The notes under the pieces were generated by a model. The model did no database searches, had not been told where the DNA came from, and saw only the letters and a program-made list of their open reading frames with translations. Positions 9,099 to 17,443 of a stretch of 64,000 nt of DNA are shown one piece after another. The stretch comes from JARRLC01 sp037387425 (GTDB taxonomy: Bacteria; Pseudomonadota; Alphaproteobacteria; Rhizobiales; Rhodomicrobiaceae): NCBI GenBank assembly GCA_037387425.1, contig JARRLC010000011.1:1-64000 (forward strand), in the 5' to 3' direction. Both the position numbers and the translations under genes were made by a program. The stretch's first letter is position 1. Each line of letters begins with the position of its first letter.

Positions 9099-9980
9099 AT
9101 GCACCGCTTGCTGACATTTGCAGTTGTTTCCGCGTTTGGCGTTGCGGTAGCGGCGATGTCCGCGCCGGCGTCAGCTCTCGCCGCTTCTGAGGCAAGCACT
9201 TGGGAGCATAACGGTTCGACAGTCGCTCTGGAAAAAAACGGAGAGAAACGCCGCATCGTGTATGTGCGTCCAAGAGCGGCGTTGAAAAAAGCTGGCGTTA
9301 AGAGCGGTACGGTGCTGTTTAGCGGTAAAACCAAGAAAAGCGGACGCGTGGCCGGATACGCCAAGATTTTCCGCAAAGGGTGCGATCCGGTTGATTATTT
9401 CGTCGAAGGCAAGATCGACCCGAATAAAGGCGAAATGGTGCTGCAAGGGCAGGCTCCGGTCTATTCTGGCAAGAACTGCAAGATCACCGGATATTCCGAC
9501 GATAACGGTTCCAGTACGCTGACTTTCACCAGTGTGAGCAGTCCGCGCGACCAGGATTACGCAAGTAACGGAAGCGATGACAGCGCCGAGCCGGTGCAAA
9601 GTGGGAATAGCGCTCGCGATACGGCGCGTAACGACGATCGCGACAATGCTCGTGATACAGCGCGCAACGATGCTCGCGACACAGCGCGCAACGACGCTGA
9701 CAGCAGTTCCCGCAACAGCAACAGCTCCCGTTCTCGCACCCGCACTCGCGAACGCGATTATGCTGAAGGTAACGACCGCACCGATACCAGTTCTCTTGCC
9801 CGCGAACGCGATTATGCCGACAATGGCAGTCGTGCTTCCCGTCGCAGGCAAAATGACGAACGCGGCGATTATTACTCCCGCGACGATATCGGCCCGGACG
9901 ACGAATATTACGATGATTATTACGATGAACCGGCGCCACGTCGTTCATACCGGCCATATCGTCCTTGGTGGCGCGATTAA
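9099..9980 (+). CDS. Secreted protein with charged repeat region, unknown function
   Basis: The ~293-residue product has a signal peptide (MHRLLTFAVVSAFGVAVAAMSAPASALA). A globular domain of about 130 residues follows, with two Cys (RKGCDPVDYF, SGKNCKITGY). The rest is a long low-complexity tail with repeats of the type ARDTARND, then acidic Tyr-rich sequence (DDEYYDDYYDE) and a basic aromatic end (RPYRPWWRD). I do not recognise the N-terminal domain. The tail suggests an extended envelope-associated or DNA/polymer-binding segment. I chose the ATG at 9099 because GGGGAG lies at better spacing than from the GTG at 9093. Confidence 0.75.
   Translation: MHRLLTFAVVSAFGVAVAAMSAPASALAASEASTWEHNGSTVALEKNGEKRRIVYVRPRAALKKAGVKSGTVLFSGKTKKSGRVAGYAKIFRKGCDPVDYFVEGKIDPNKGEMVLQGQAPVYSGKNCKITGYSDDNGSSTLTFTSVSSPRDQDYASNGSDDSAEPVQSGNSARDTARNDDRDNARDTARNDARDTARNDADSSSRNSNSSRSRTRTRERDYAEGNDRTDTSSLARERDYADNGSRASRRRQNDERGDYYSRDDIGPDDEYYDDYYDEPAPRRSYRPYRPWWRD
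9612..9695 (+). repeat. Three 24-bp coding repeats (ARDTARND)
   Basis: Near-identical 24-bp units begin at 9612, 9648 and 9672, each encoding ARDTARND; the first two are separated by 12 bp. They lie in frame within the secreted repeat protein and vary mainly at third codon positions, so the peptide repeat appears to be maintained. Confidence 0.85.
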
Positions 9981-10001
9981 TTCAGCCCCTTGAGGTTTGC
10001 G

Positions 10002-10427
10002 CTATCGCCGGATGATAATGCGTGTGTTGCGAGGTCCGTAATCTTTAACCAAGCCATAAAGTTCCCGCGCATTTGAAGGATGCAGGCGGATGCAGCCATG
10101 CGAGGCGCGCCGCCCGAGTCTGCGTGTGGCATACGATCCGTGAATGGCGTATCCATGGTAGAAGAATATCGAATGTGGCATTGGCGAGTTATGATACCGG
10201 CGGGAGCGGTGGTAACGTTTCATAGACTGAACGCGATATGTGCCGGTCGGAGTACGGTAGCCTCGCCGCGCGGTGGAAACCGGCCATGTGTAATACAATT
10301 CCCCATCGACATAGACGTGCATTCTCTGCGTCGATAAATCGACCTTGGCAATGACGCCCGCCAGAGCCGTTCCAGCAGAAAACAATACGATAATGATAGC
10401 CGCCACAAATGCTGTTACGCGATACAT
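10002..10427 (-). CDS. L,D-transpeptidase (YkuD domain), exported
   Basis: YkuD enzymes form 3-3 peptidoglycan cross-links or attach proteins to the wall in the periplasm. The 141-residue product has a signal peptide (MYRVTAFVAAIIIVLFSAGTALA). A compact YkuD domain follows, with the catalytic signature HGSYATRRLGRRASHGCIRL, in which the Cys of SHGCIR is the nucleophile. Mature length is about 118 residues, essentially the bare catalytic domain without LysM or SH3 modules. It is convergent with the secreted repeat protein, 21 bp away. Confidence 0.93.
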   Translation of the reverse strand: MYRVTAFVAAIIIVLFSAGTALAGVIAKVDLSTQRMHVYVDGELYYTWPVSTARRGYRTPTGTYRVQSMKRYHRSRRYHNSPMPHSIFFYHGYAIHGSYATRRLGRRASHGCIRLHPSNARELYGLVKDYGPRNTRIIIRR

Positions 10428-10632
10428 TCAGTCTACCTCCCCGCTACCGAATAATTTGTAGTCCACTTTTATACGTCGGTTTGGCATTATGCATTCCGTA
10501 AAGAGCCTGATAGTGAAAGCATCGTTTACAAACGAATATGCCAATCTAGGGCCAAAGGTGTGTTATCGGAATATTGCCTGATTTAACAATTAATACCCCC
10601 TTCATGAACCTAAAAATAATAGGGCAGATCGC

Positions 10633-11406
10633 ATGTCATTCTTTCATATTTCGAAGATCGTATGGTTCGTGGCGCAGCCTTCGAACTTTCTCGCCTTGAT
10701 GTTTCTCTTTGGGCTTTTGCTTTATTGGCGGTGGAGTACGCGGCGGGGTATTCAGATCATTTTGCTTTCGGTTGCGATATACATGATCGGCGGTTTCCTG
10801 CCAGTGGGCAACGCGCTGCTTTTGCCTTTGGAGGAGCATTTCACCCGCGATAAGTCGGCCTTACCGCCAGATGGGATTATCGTTCTTGGCGGCGTGGTCG
10901 ATACCATCACGGCCACCAAACGCGACGATCCTTCGCTGACCGAGCGCGCCGAAAGGTTAACGGAAGCGGTTGCCTTGGCGCGTCGCTTTCCCAACGCGAA
11001 GATTGTCTTTACGGGTGGAGATGGCGCGTTGGTCCACAAAACCGTTTCAGAACGCGAGGTTGTCGAGAAGTTTTTCAAGGATATGGGCGTGGATATGAGC
11101 CGCGTGATATTTGAAGACGAATCACGAACAACTCGTGAAAATGCACGGTACACCAGCAAAATCATCACGCAAAAACCTGGCGAGCGCTGGCTTCTGGTGA
11201 CATCGGCTTTTCATATGTGGCGTTCGCACCGGTGTTTTCGCTCCGCCGGACTCAAGACTATTCCCTGGCCGGTGGATTACTCCACGCGTGGTCCGGAAGA
11301 CCTTAAACGTTTCCCGCCGCGCGTTTCTGAAGGCTGGCGCCGGATCGACCTCGCGGTAAGAGAGTGGATCGGCTTGGCGGTGTATGGGACAATTGGCGGG
11401 TGTTGA
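10633..11406 (+). CDS. YdcF/ElyC-type (DUF218) membrane protein
   Basis: The 257-residue product has two N-terminal membrane segments (about 15-33 and 38-58) followed by a DUF218 domain (DGIIVLGGVVDT, AKIVFTGGDG, SRTTRENARYT, LLVTSAFHMWRS). ElyC of E. coli, with this layout, is linked to peptidoglycan/undecaprenyl-carrier homeostasis; that role here is inferred. The start ATG at 10633 follows AGGGCAG. The gene lies just upstream of efp on the same strand, with a 118-bp gap. Confidence 0.88.
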   Translation: MSFFHISKIVWFVAQPSNFLALMFLFGLLLYWRWSTRRGIQIILLSVAIYMIGGFLPVGNALLLPLEEHFTRDKSALPPDGIIVLGGVVDTITATKRDDPSLTERAERLTEAVALARRFPNAKIVFTGGDGALVHKTVSEREVVEKFFKDMGVDMSRVIFEDESRTTRENARYTSKIITQKPGERWLLVTSAFHMWRSHRCFRSAGLKTIPWPVDYSTRGPEDLKRFPPRVSEGWRRIDLAVREWIGLAVYGTIGGC

Positions 11407-11524
11407 GCAGCAGTAGGAACTGAGCGTTTTTTGCAGCTATTAATCTTTTATCATTGGTCAGCCCTCTTGACAGAATGGCATTTGCAAAGTCAAGAACATG
11501 CAGTAACGAAAAGGCTTGCAACAT

Positions 11525-12088
11525 ATGAAGATCAACGGAAATGAAATCCGCCCCGGCAACGTGGTGGAACATCAAGGCAGCTTGTGGGTTGCCGTAAAAA
11601 CCAACGCTGTGAAGCCCGGTAAAGGACCGGCTTACAATCAGGTTGAGTTGAAGAACCTGCTGAATGGCTCCAAGTTAAACGAGCGTTTCCGTTCGTCTGA
11701 GACTGTTGAGCGTGTCCGTTTGGAGCAGAAAGACTATCAGTTCTTGTATGTTCAGGGCGAAATGCTTGTTTTTATGGATTTGGAGACTTACGAGCAGCTT
11801 GAACTCCAGCAAGAATTCGTGGGCGAGCGTGCGGCTTTCCTGCAAGACGGCATGACGGTCGTGGTGGAAAGCCATGAAGGTCGCCCCATCGGTATCTCGC
11901 TGCCCGATCAGGTGACGCTGACCATCGCCGAAGCCGACCCGGTGGTGAAAGGACAAACTGCCGCGTCATCATATAAGCCCGCAATCATGGAAAATGGCGT
12001 TCGCGTGATGGTGCCGCCGTTTATCACAGCCGGTGAAAAAATCGTGGTGGATACGAACGAAATCACCTACGTCAAACGTGCTGAATAA
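11525..12088 (+). CDS. efp: Translation elongation factor P
   Basis: EF-P relieves ribosome stalling at polyproline stretches. The 187-residue product has the full three-domain family length. The loop VKPGKGPAYNQV carries Lys33, the equivalent of the modified lysine of E. coli EF-P. The C-terminal OB-fold signature (GISLPDQVTLTI...) is present. I chose the ATG at 11525, with AAAGG ten bases upstream, over the in-frame TTG at 11516. No epmA or epmB is in the window. It is followed closely by the first inositol-monophosphatase-family gene, a conserved alphaproteobacterial neighbourhood. Confidence 0.97.
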   Translation: MKINGNEIRPGNVVEHQGSLWVAVKTNAVKPGKGPAYNQVELKNLLNGSKLNERFRSSETVERVRLEQKDYQFLYVQGEMLVFMDLETYEQLELQQEFVGERAAFLQDGMTVVVESHEGRPIGISLPDQVTLTIAEADPVVKGQTAASSYKPAIMENGVRVMVPPFITAGEKIVVDTNEITYVKRAE

Positions 12089-12126
12089 TCAGTGGCCGCA
12101 GCCGTTTGCTAACAGGACATCCGCCC

Positions 12127-12915
12127 ATGACCGCCTCAGCGTTGTTGAACGCGATGGTTGCCGCCGCGCTGAAGGCTGGCGATAGCTTGAGCCATGATTT
12201 CGCCAATCTGGGCGCGCTGGAAATTCAAACCAAGGCCCCCAGCGATTTTGTGTCCGCTGCCGATCTGCGCGCCGAAGAAATTCTGTTTGAAGAGCTTACA
12301 CGCATCGAGCCCGGCGCCAGCTTCCATATGGAAGAGCGCGGACGCGTGGAAGGCGCAGAGAACGCTGGCGGCGCAGTGTGGATTGTCGATCCGTTGGATG
12401 GCACCACGAATTTTCTGCATGGCATCCCGCATTTCGCGGTGTCCATCGGCTTAGAACGCGACGGCGAACTGGTGGCTGGTGTGGTGTATAATCCCGCCAA
12501 TGGCGAGATGTTTTCCGCTGGGCGAGGGCAGGGCGCTTTTCTGAACGGCGCGCGTATCCAGGTTGCAAAGCGCACGCGGCTTGAAGATTGCGTCGTCGTC
12601 ACCGGCATTCCGCATCGCGGACGGGGCAATCACGAAACCTTTCTGAACCAGCTTACACGCGTGATGCGCGCTGTGGCAGGCGTCAGGCGGGGCGGATCTG
12701 CCGCGCTCGATTGCGCATGGGTCGCCGCAGGGCGCTACGATGCCTTCTGGGAAGGGGCGCTCCAACCTTGGGACTTGGCTGGCGGTGTCGCGCTTATCCG
12801 TGAGGCGGGCGGCGTGGCTACCGATATGGAAGGCGGCGCTTGCGTGTTGGAAGCCGGCAGTATCATCGCTGGCAACGCAATCGTGCACACTGCGATGCAA
12901 GATATCTTGCAATAG
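12127..12915 (+). CDS. suhB: Inositol monophosphatase family protein (SuhB-like), copy 1
   Basis: Members of this Mg-dependent family hydrolyse inositol phosphates or related sugar phosphates; SuhB also acts in rRNA transcription antitermination. The ~262-residue product shows the metal-binding motifs MEERG, WIVDPLDGTTNFLHGIPHF and WDLAGGVALIREAGG. All acidic metal ligands appear intact. I chose the ATG at 12127 with ACAGGA upstream. It lies 38 bp after efp. A diverged second copy follows directly; which of the two, if either, is the functional SuhB cannot be told. Confidence 0.92.
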   Translation: MTASALLNAMVAAALKAGDSLSHDFANLGALEIQTKAPSDFVSAADLRAEEILFEELTRIEPGASFHMEERGRVEGAENAGGAVWIVDPLDGTTNFLHGIPHFAVSIGLERDGELVAGVVYNPANGEMFSAGRGQGAFLNGARIQVAKRTRLEDCVVVTGIPHRGRGNHETFLNQLTRVMRAVAGVRRGGSAALDCAWVAAGRYDAFWEGALQPWDLAGGVALIREAGGVATDMEGGACVLEAGSIIAGNAIVHTAMQDILQ

Positions 12916-13008
12916 GGCGTAGACCTGACGCCGAAAATTTGTAATTTGACCTTCTCGGGCGGGCGCACGCGTCATAGCCGTAAAATCGTATTTGGGAGTA
13001 AACCTTAG

Positions 13009-13782
13009 ATGCCTGCGTCCCCGCTAATGAATATTATGCTCGCTGCTGCCCGCAAGGCGGGGCGCAGTTTGGCGCGCGATTTCGGCGAGGTCGAAAATTT
13101 GCAGGTGTCCGTGAAGGGGCCGGGCAGTTTCGTCACATCCGCTGACCACCGCTCTGAAAAAATCCTGTACGAAGAACTTGCCAAGGCCCGCCACGGCTAT
13201 TGCTTCCTCATGGAGGAAAGCGGTTATGTGGATGGGCCGGATAAGTCCCACACCTGGATTGTCGATCCGCTGGACGGCACCGAGAACTTCCTGCACGGCA
13301 TTCCGCATTTCGCGATATCCATCGGCTTGCAGCGTGACAACGAGCTGGTGGCAGGTCTGGTGTACGATCCGACGAATGGCGACATTTACGCTGCTGAACG
13401 CGGCAAGGGTGCGTTTTTCAACGACCGCCGTATCCGGGTTTCAGCGCGTCGGCGGTTTGCTCAATGCGTTGTTGCCATCGGAAAGCCACGTCGCGGTATT
13501 ATGCAGTTTCACGAGCTTGAGCAATCTGTTGGCGGTTTTCGGCGCACCGGAGCCGGGGCGCTAGATCTCTGTTGGGTTGCGGCGGGGCGTTACGACGCCT
13601 TTATTGAGGAGGGAATTAAACCCTGGGACATGGCGGCTGGTATCGTGATTTTGCGTGAAGCGGGCGGTTTTGTCTGTGATATCAATGGCGGTAAAGAGAT
13701 GCTTGAAACGAATAGCATTGTCGCTGCCAATAACCAGACCATGATGCGCGGGATGCAAAAACTTGTCGCTGTATCCGAGTGA
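13009..13782 (+). CDS. Inositol monophosphatase family protein, copy 2
   Basis: This 257-residue paralogue of the preceding gene shares the family motifs: MEESGY, WIVDPLDGTENFLHGIPHF and WDMAAGIVILREAGG. It lies 93 bp downstream on the same strand. The second Thr of the first copy's GTTN is Glu here (GTEN), close to the active site. Divergence is substantial over the rest of the protein, so this is an old duplication. Both copies keep their metal ligands, which argues that both are functional. Substrate is unknown. Confidence 0.9.
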   Translation: MPASPLMNIMLAAARKAGRSLARDFGEVENLQVSVKGPGSFVTSADHRSEKILYEELAKARHGYCFLMEESGYVDGPDKSHTWIVDPLDGTENFLHGIPHFAISIGLQRDNELVAGLVYDPTNGDIYAAERGKGAFFNDRRIRVSARRRFAQCVVAIGKPRRGIMQFHELEQSVGGFRRTGAGALDLCWVAAGRYDAFIEEGIKPWDMAAGIVILREAGGFVCDINGGKEMLETNSIVAANNQTMMRGMQKLVAVSE

Positions 13783-13791
13783 GTTAATTGT

Positions 13792-13901
13792 CTAGTGCAT
13801 CGATCCAAACGGAGGTTACTCCGGAGTTTGGTAAAATTGATGCATAAACATAGAGCTGGTGCGCTGACATATGAAACTTTGTAAATGTGTCAGTGCACTA
13901 G
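13792..13901. repeat. Two adjacent hairpins bounded by an 8-bp inverted repeat
   Basis: The 303-bp gap 13783-14085 contains no gene. Within it, CTAGTGCA (13792-13799) and TGCACTAG (13894-13901) bracket two hairpins. The first pairs TGCATC/GATGCA and CCAAAC/GTTTGG (13796-13844). The second pairs GTGCGCTGACA with TGTCAGTGCAC (13859-13898). The arrangement looks like a small repeat element rather than a simple terminator, since no T-run follows. Confidence 0.55.
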
Positions 13902-14085
13902 CGAATGAAATTGGGTGCGTTGGGATTTTAGTTAGGCCGTGGCGAAAAGACGCGGTTATGTGGCCCATTTTATAGTGGGAACATCGACGCCCCCTAAAAC
14001 AAGTGGTTCTACTTAGTGCGCAAGTCGGGTAGAAGATAATGGCAGTGGGGAAGGCGGGTGGCCGCTCCAGTTGCAGGGGTGTCAG

Positions 14086-15126
14086 ATGAGCTTGACCAAA
14101 GCACCGTACTACATAATGTTGTCCTCGCCATCGTCCTATGTATGGCGAATGATCCTGTTTGTCGTGGTGGCGGCTCTGTTCGGGCTCGTTCTTTACGACG
14201 ACATTCTGGTGGCCTACAAAGCGAATATTTGGCTCAACTCTATCATTTTGATGACGTTGGGTGTTGGCATCCTCTACACCTTCGCACAGGTGATACGCCT
14301 TAATCCGGAAATTCGCTGGGTCAATAATTTCCGCGGCTCCGATTCAGGTGCGCGCATGCCTGAGATGCTGGCGCCGATGGCGACGCTCTTGCAGCGCCAT
14401 CACGGTCAGGGCGGCATTTCGGCGACTACGATGCGCTCGCTGCTAGACTCCATCGCTTCCCGACTGGATGAATCGCGCGAGACGACGCGCTATCTGGTGG
14501 GGCTCCTGGTGTTTCTCGGCCTGCTCGGTACGTTCTGGGGGTTGATGCAAACGGTGAACTCTGTGAGCGTCACCATCCAGGGGATACAAACCACGGGCGA
14601 TGGCGTGGGCGCTGGGTTTGAGAAGCTGAAGGAAGGTCTTACCGAGCCGCTGAAAGGCATGGGGGTTGCTTTCTCCGCGTCGCTGTTCGGTCTGGCCGGA
14701 TCGTTGATCGTAGGTTTCCTCGACCTTCAGGCGTCGCATGCGCAGACGCGCTTCTTCAACGAACTGGAAGAATGGCTTTCCGGTATTTCCGAACTGGCGC
14801 CGGAAACGGCTGGCGCAGGCGGCAATCAGCCAGCGCAGCTTCGCTTCGCCATGCTCGATATGCAGCGTTCCGTCGCTGATCTGGTGGAAAAGCTTGACGT
14901 TACCATGTCGCGGAATAACTCCAGCGAAGCCATGCTGGAGCTTTCCCGAGGGATCGACCGGCTGGTGAAGCAGATGCGTTCTGAACAGAGCATCGTGCGC
15001 GAGTGGGTGGACGAACAATCCAACCGCCAGCAGAACGAACTGGCCAGCGTGTTGCGAGAGCAGTCACGTCTTGCAACCATTCTGCGCGATGTGGCAGGCC
15101 GTTCACCGCGCGGGGATGAGCGCTGA
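14086..15126 (+). CDS. MotA/TolQ/ExbB-type proton channel family membrane protein
   Basis: The ~346-residue product has four predicted membrane segments. Two are near the N terminus (about 20-38 and 49-70). Two lie in the conserved MotA/ExbB-type module, LVGLLVFLGLLGTFWGLMQTV and GMGVAFSASLFGLAGSLIVGFLD. A C-terminal helical cytoplasmic tail of ~130 residues follows. I chose the ATG at 14086, preceded by AGGGG. It pairs with the OmpA/MotB-like gene 59 bp downstream. Together they should form a proton-driven stator-like envelope complex. From memory, this pair is conserved near efp in alphaproteobacteria. Its physiological role is not established by the sequence. Confidence 0.88.
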   Translation: MSLTKAPYYIMLSSPSSYVWRMILFVVVAALFGLVLYDDILVAYKANIWLNSIILMTLGVGILYTFAQVIRLNPEIRWVNNFRGSDSGARMPEMLAPMATLLQRHHGQGGISATTMRSLLDSIASRLDESRETTRYLVGLLVFLGLLGTFWGLMQTVNSVSVTIQGIQTTGDGVGAGFEKLKEGLTEPLKGMGVAFSASLFGLAGSLIVGFLDLQASHAQTRFFNELEEWLSGISELAPETAGAGGNQPAQLRFAMLDMQRSVADLVEKLDVTMSRNNSSEAMLELSRGIDRLVKQMRSEQSIVREWVDEQSNRQQNELASVLREQSRLATILRDVAGRSPRGDER

Positions 15127-15185
15127 TAGCCATTACGCCTTCATTTCGCGAGGCATACCAATATGAGTAGATCGAGAGGCTGAAC

Positions 15186-16208
15186 ATGGCGCTAGCCCGC
15201 GGACGCCGTAACACGCAGCATAATTACTGGCCCGGCTTCGTCGATGTGCTTTCGACGCTTCTGCTGGTTGTGACCTTCCTCATGTCGTTGTTCATGGTGG
15301 CGCAATATTACGCCAGCCAGGAAGCCATGGGTAAGGATAACGCGCTCGTCCGGTTGCAGCAGCAGATTATAGACCTGGGGCTCGAACTAGACCTGGAGAA
15401 GAAGAAGAACAAGAATTACTCCGATCAAATCGGCGTTTTGCAGGCAACTCTCGGCGAACTTGATAAGGAAAATAAGCGCCTCCAATCTCAGATCGGTTTG
15501 GGCAATCTGAAGGGTGACGCCAGCGCGCGCATAGCGGCGCTTACCAGCGAGGCGGATAAGCAGAAACAGATTTCCGCCCAGGCGCGCGCGCAGGTGGAAT
15601 TGCTTAATCAACAACTTCTGGCTTTGCGCCGTCAGTTTGCCGCGTTGCAAAAAGCGCTCAATGCTTCAGAAGCGCGCGATAAGGAAGCGCGGGCGCGCAT
15701 CGCCAGTTTGGGCGACCGGCTGAACGTCGCACTGGTGCAGCGCATTCAAGAGCTGTCACGCTATAGGTCCAACTTTTTTGGTGAGCTGAAAAAAGTTCTA
15801 GGCGGGCGCGACGATATTCAGATCGTGGGTGATCGTTTTGTGTTCCAGTCCGAGGTGTTTTTCGATAGCGGTTCAGCGGAAATCAGCCCGGCAGGGTTGG
15901 CTTCGCTAGATAAGCTAGCCACGGCGCTTGTTCAGCTTGAAAGGAAAATTCCTAAGAATATCAACTGGGTACTTCGCATTGATGGGCATACGGATAAACG
16001 CCCCATCGCCACATCCTCGTTCGCCTCGAACTGGGAGCTTTCATCAGCGCGCGCCATATCTGTGGTGAAACAGCTCATGGCGCATGGGGTAAGCGCCGAT
16101 CGGCTGGTTGCAGCCGGGTTTGGCGAATATCAGCCGGTGGATCAAGGCACCTCGGAAGATGCGTTGCGCCGCAATCGCCGCATCGAACTGAAGCTTACCG
16201 AGAAATAG
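15186..16208 (+). CDS. OmpA/MotB-type peptidoglycan-binding partner
   Basis: The 340-residue product has one N-terminal membrane helix (WPGFVDVLSTLLLVVTFLMS, with an Asp at the start of the helix as in MotB/ExbD). A coiled coil of ~150 residues rich in Lys, Glu and Gln follows. The C-terminal OmpA-like domain contains FFDSGSAEISPAG, IDGHTDKRPI and RNRRIELKL. This is the classic layout of the B subunit of a stator: proton-carrying Asp in the membrane, spacer, peptidoglycan anchor. It follows the MotA/ExbB-type gene and should act with it. Start is the ATG at 15186. Confidence 0.9.
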   Translation: MALARGRRNTQHNYWPGFVDVLSTLLLVVTFLMSLFMVAQYYASQEAMGKDNALVRLQQQIIDLGLELDLEKKKNKNYSDQIGVLQATLGELDKENKRLQSQIGLGNLKGDASARIAALTSEADKQKQISAQARAQVELLNQQLLALRRQFAALQKALNASEARDKEARARIASLGDRLNVALVQRIQELSRYRSNFFGELKKVLGGRDDIQIVGDRFVFQSEVFFDSGSAEISPAGLASLDKLATALVQLERKIPKNINWVLRIDGHTDKRPIATSSFASNWELSSARAISVVKQLMAHGVSADRLVAAGFGEYQPVDQGTSEDALRRNRRIELKLTEK

Positions 16209-16354
16209 ACGGGCGCGCCGTTTATCATGGCGACATTTGCGCAGGATTATTAGCGTTTTTCTGCTTTCCGTCCCCCTATTGAGAGGTTGCGGTAGCTTCC
16301 ACTTGCCCGCTAAGATCGACGTGTTTGCAGCCGTTTAGTGCAGGGGATAAGCCA

Positions 16355-16759
16355 TTGATTGGACGCCTGAACCACGTCGCCATCGCCACAAGCGATCTGG
16401 CCGCCGCTACCGCCATCTATAGGGATACGCTTGGCGCGGAGGTCTCCGCCCCACTGCCTCAGCCGGAACACGGAGTGACTGTGGTATTCGTCACACTGCC
16501 AAATACCAAGGTGGAACTGCTGGAGCCACTTGGCGACAACTCCCCCATTGCGGCTTTTCTGGAGCGTAACCCGGCGGGCGGCATTCACCACATCTGTTAC
16601 GAAGTGGCCGATATCAACGCGGCGGCGGCGGCGCTTGTCGCGAAAGGCGCGCGCATCCTGGGCGATGGTCAGCCGAAAATCGGTGCGCACGGTAAGCCGG
16701 TATTATTTTTGCATCCGAAAGATTTCTGCGGCACACTTACGGAACTCGAACAATTTTAA
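16355..16759 (+). CDS. mce: Methylmalonyl-CoA epimerase
   Basis: This enzyme interconverts (2S)- and (2R)-methylmalonyl-CoA in propionyl-CoA catabolism. The product is a single vicinal-oxygen-chelate protein of 134 residues. It has the metal-ligand motifs LNHVAIATSDL, KVELLEPLG and GIHHICYEVADI, and ends in GTLTELEQ. I chose the TTG at 16355 because AGGGG precedes it at nine bases and the length then matches the family; a TTG at 16325 would add ten residues. No mutase gene is in the window. Confidence 0.92.
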   Translation: MIGRLNHVAIATSDLAAATAIYRDTLGAEVSAPLPQPEHGVTVVFVTLPNTKVELLEPLGDNSPIAAFLERNPAGGIHHICYEVADINAAAAALVAKGARILGDGQPKIGAHGKPVLFLHPKDFCGTLTELEQF

Positions 16760-16802
16760 TTCACAAAGTAGCATTGCTGTTCAGCTGCTACGCGGAAACG
16801 TC

Positions 16803-17435
16803 ATGTTCGGTTTTAAAGCCAGAAGAAAACGCCGCGATCTTGTGGCCGAGCTGCGGCAACGCGGCATCCGCGACGCCCGCGTGTTACAGGCGATCGGGGT
16901 TGTGCCGCGCGAAGATTTCGTCTTGCTGCATGATAAGCCGCGCGCGTATCAGGATATCGCTTTGCCGATTTCCTGCGGGCAGATGATTTCGCAGCCATAT
17001 GTGGTTGCGTACATGACCGAAAAGCTGGCGGTAGAGCCAGAGCATGACGTGCTCGAAATTGGCAGCGGATCAGGGTATCAGGCGGCGGTACTTGCGCGGC
17101 TTTGCCGTCACGTTTACGGCATTGAGCGGCACGCGCTGCTTTTTCAGTTGGCCGAGAAGCGCTTGAAGCGACTGGGCTTTAACAACGTCACGCTTTTGCT
17201 CGGCGATGGCGCGGTTGGTTGGCCCGATGGCAGACAGTTCGATCGCATTATCGTGACGGCGGCGGCGGCTCATAAGCCTTTGGCTTTGCTGGAGCAATTG
17301 CGCGAGGGCGGGCGTCTCATAGCCCCAATCGGTGAGCGGGACGGCCATCAGGTGCTCGTGCAGTTCGATAAAGTAGACGGCTGCATTGAAACACAAACTT
17401 TACTTCCGGTTCGTTTCGTGCCGCTCATTGGTTAG
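16803..17435 (+). CDS. pcm: Protein-L-isoaspartate O-methyltransferase
   Basis: Pcm methylates isoaspartyl residues in damaged proteins using S-adenosylmethionine. The 210-residue product carries the family motifs PREDFV, YQDIALPISCGQMISQPYVV and the SAM-binding VLEIGSGSGYQAAVLA. A long in-frame extension upstream overlaps the epimerase gene and is not coding; the ATG at 16803 gives the usual length. In many proteobacteria pcm precedes nlpD. Here two other genes lie between it and the NlpD-like gene at 19365. Confidence 0.94.
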   Translation: MFGFKARRKRRDLVAELRQRGIRDARVLQAIGVVPREDFVLLHDKPRAYQDIALPISCGQMISQPYVVAYMTEKLAVEPEHDVLEIGSGSGYQAAVLARLCRHVYGIERHALLFQLAEKRLKRLGFNNVTLLLGDGAVGWPDGRQFDRIIVTAAAAHKPLALLEQLREGGRLIAPIGERDGHQVLVQFDKVDGCIETQTLLPVRFVPLIG

Positions 17436-17443
17436 GCAAAGGA

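Noticed and set aside
9612..9695. CRISPR array
   Set aside because: The 24-bp repeats are in frame, one pair is directly adjacent and the other has a 12-bp spacer; they are coding repeats.
14086..16208. Zorya-type anti-phage system (ZorA/ZorB)
   Set aside because: ZorAB also pair a MotA-like and a MotB/OmpA-like protein, but no ZorC, ZorD or ZorE genes follow, and the neighbours are housekeeping genes (efp, suhB-like, epimerase, pcm).
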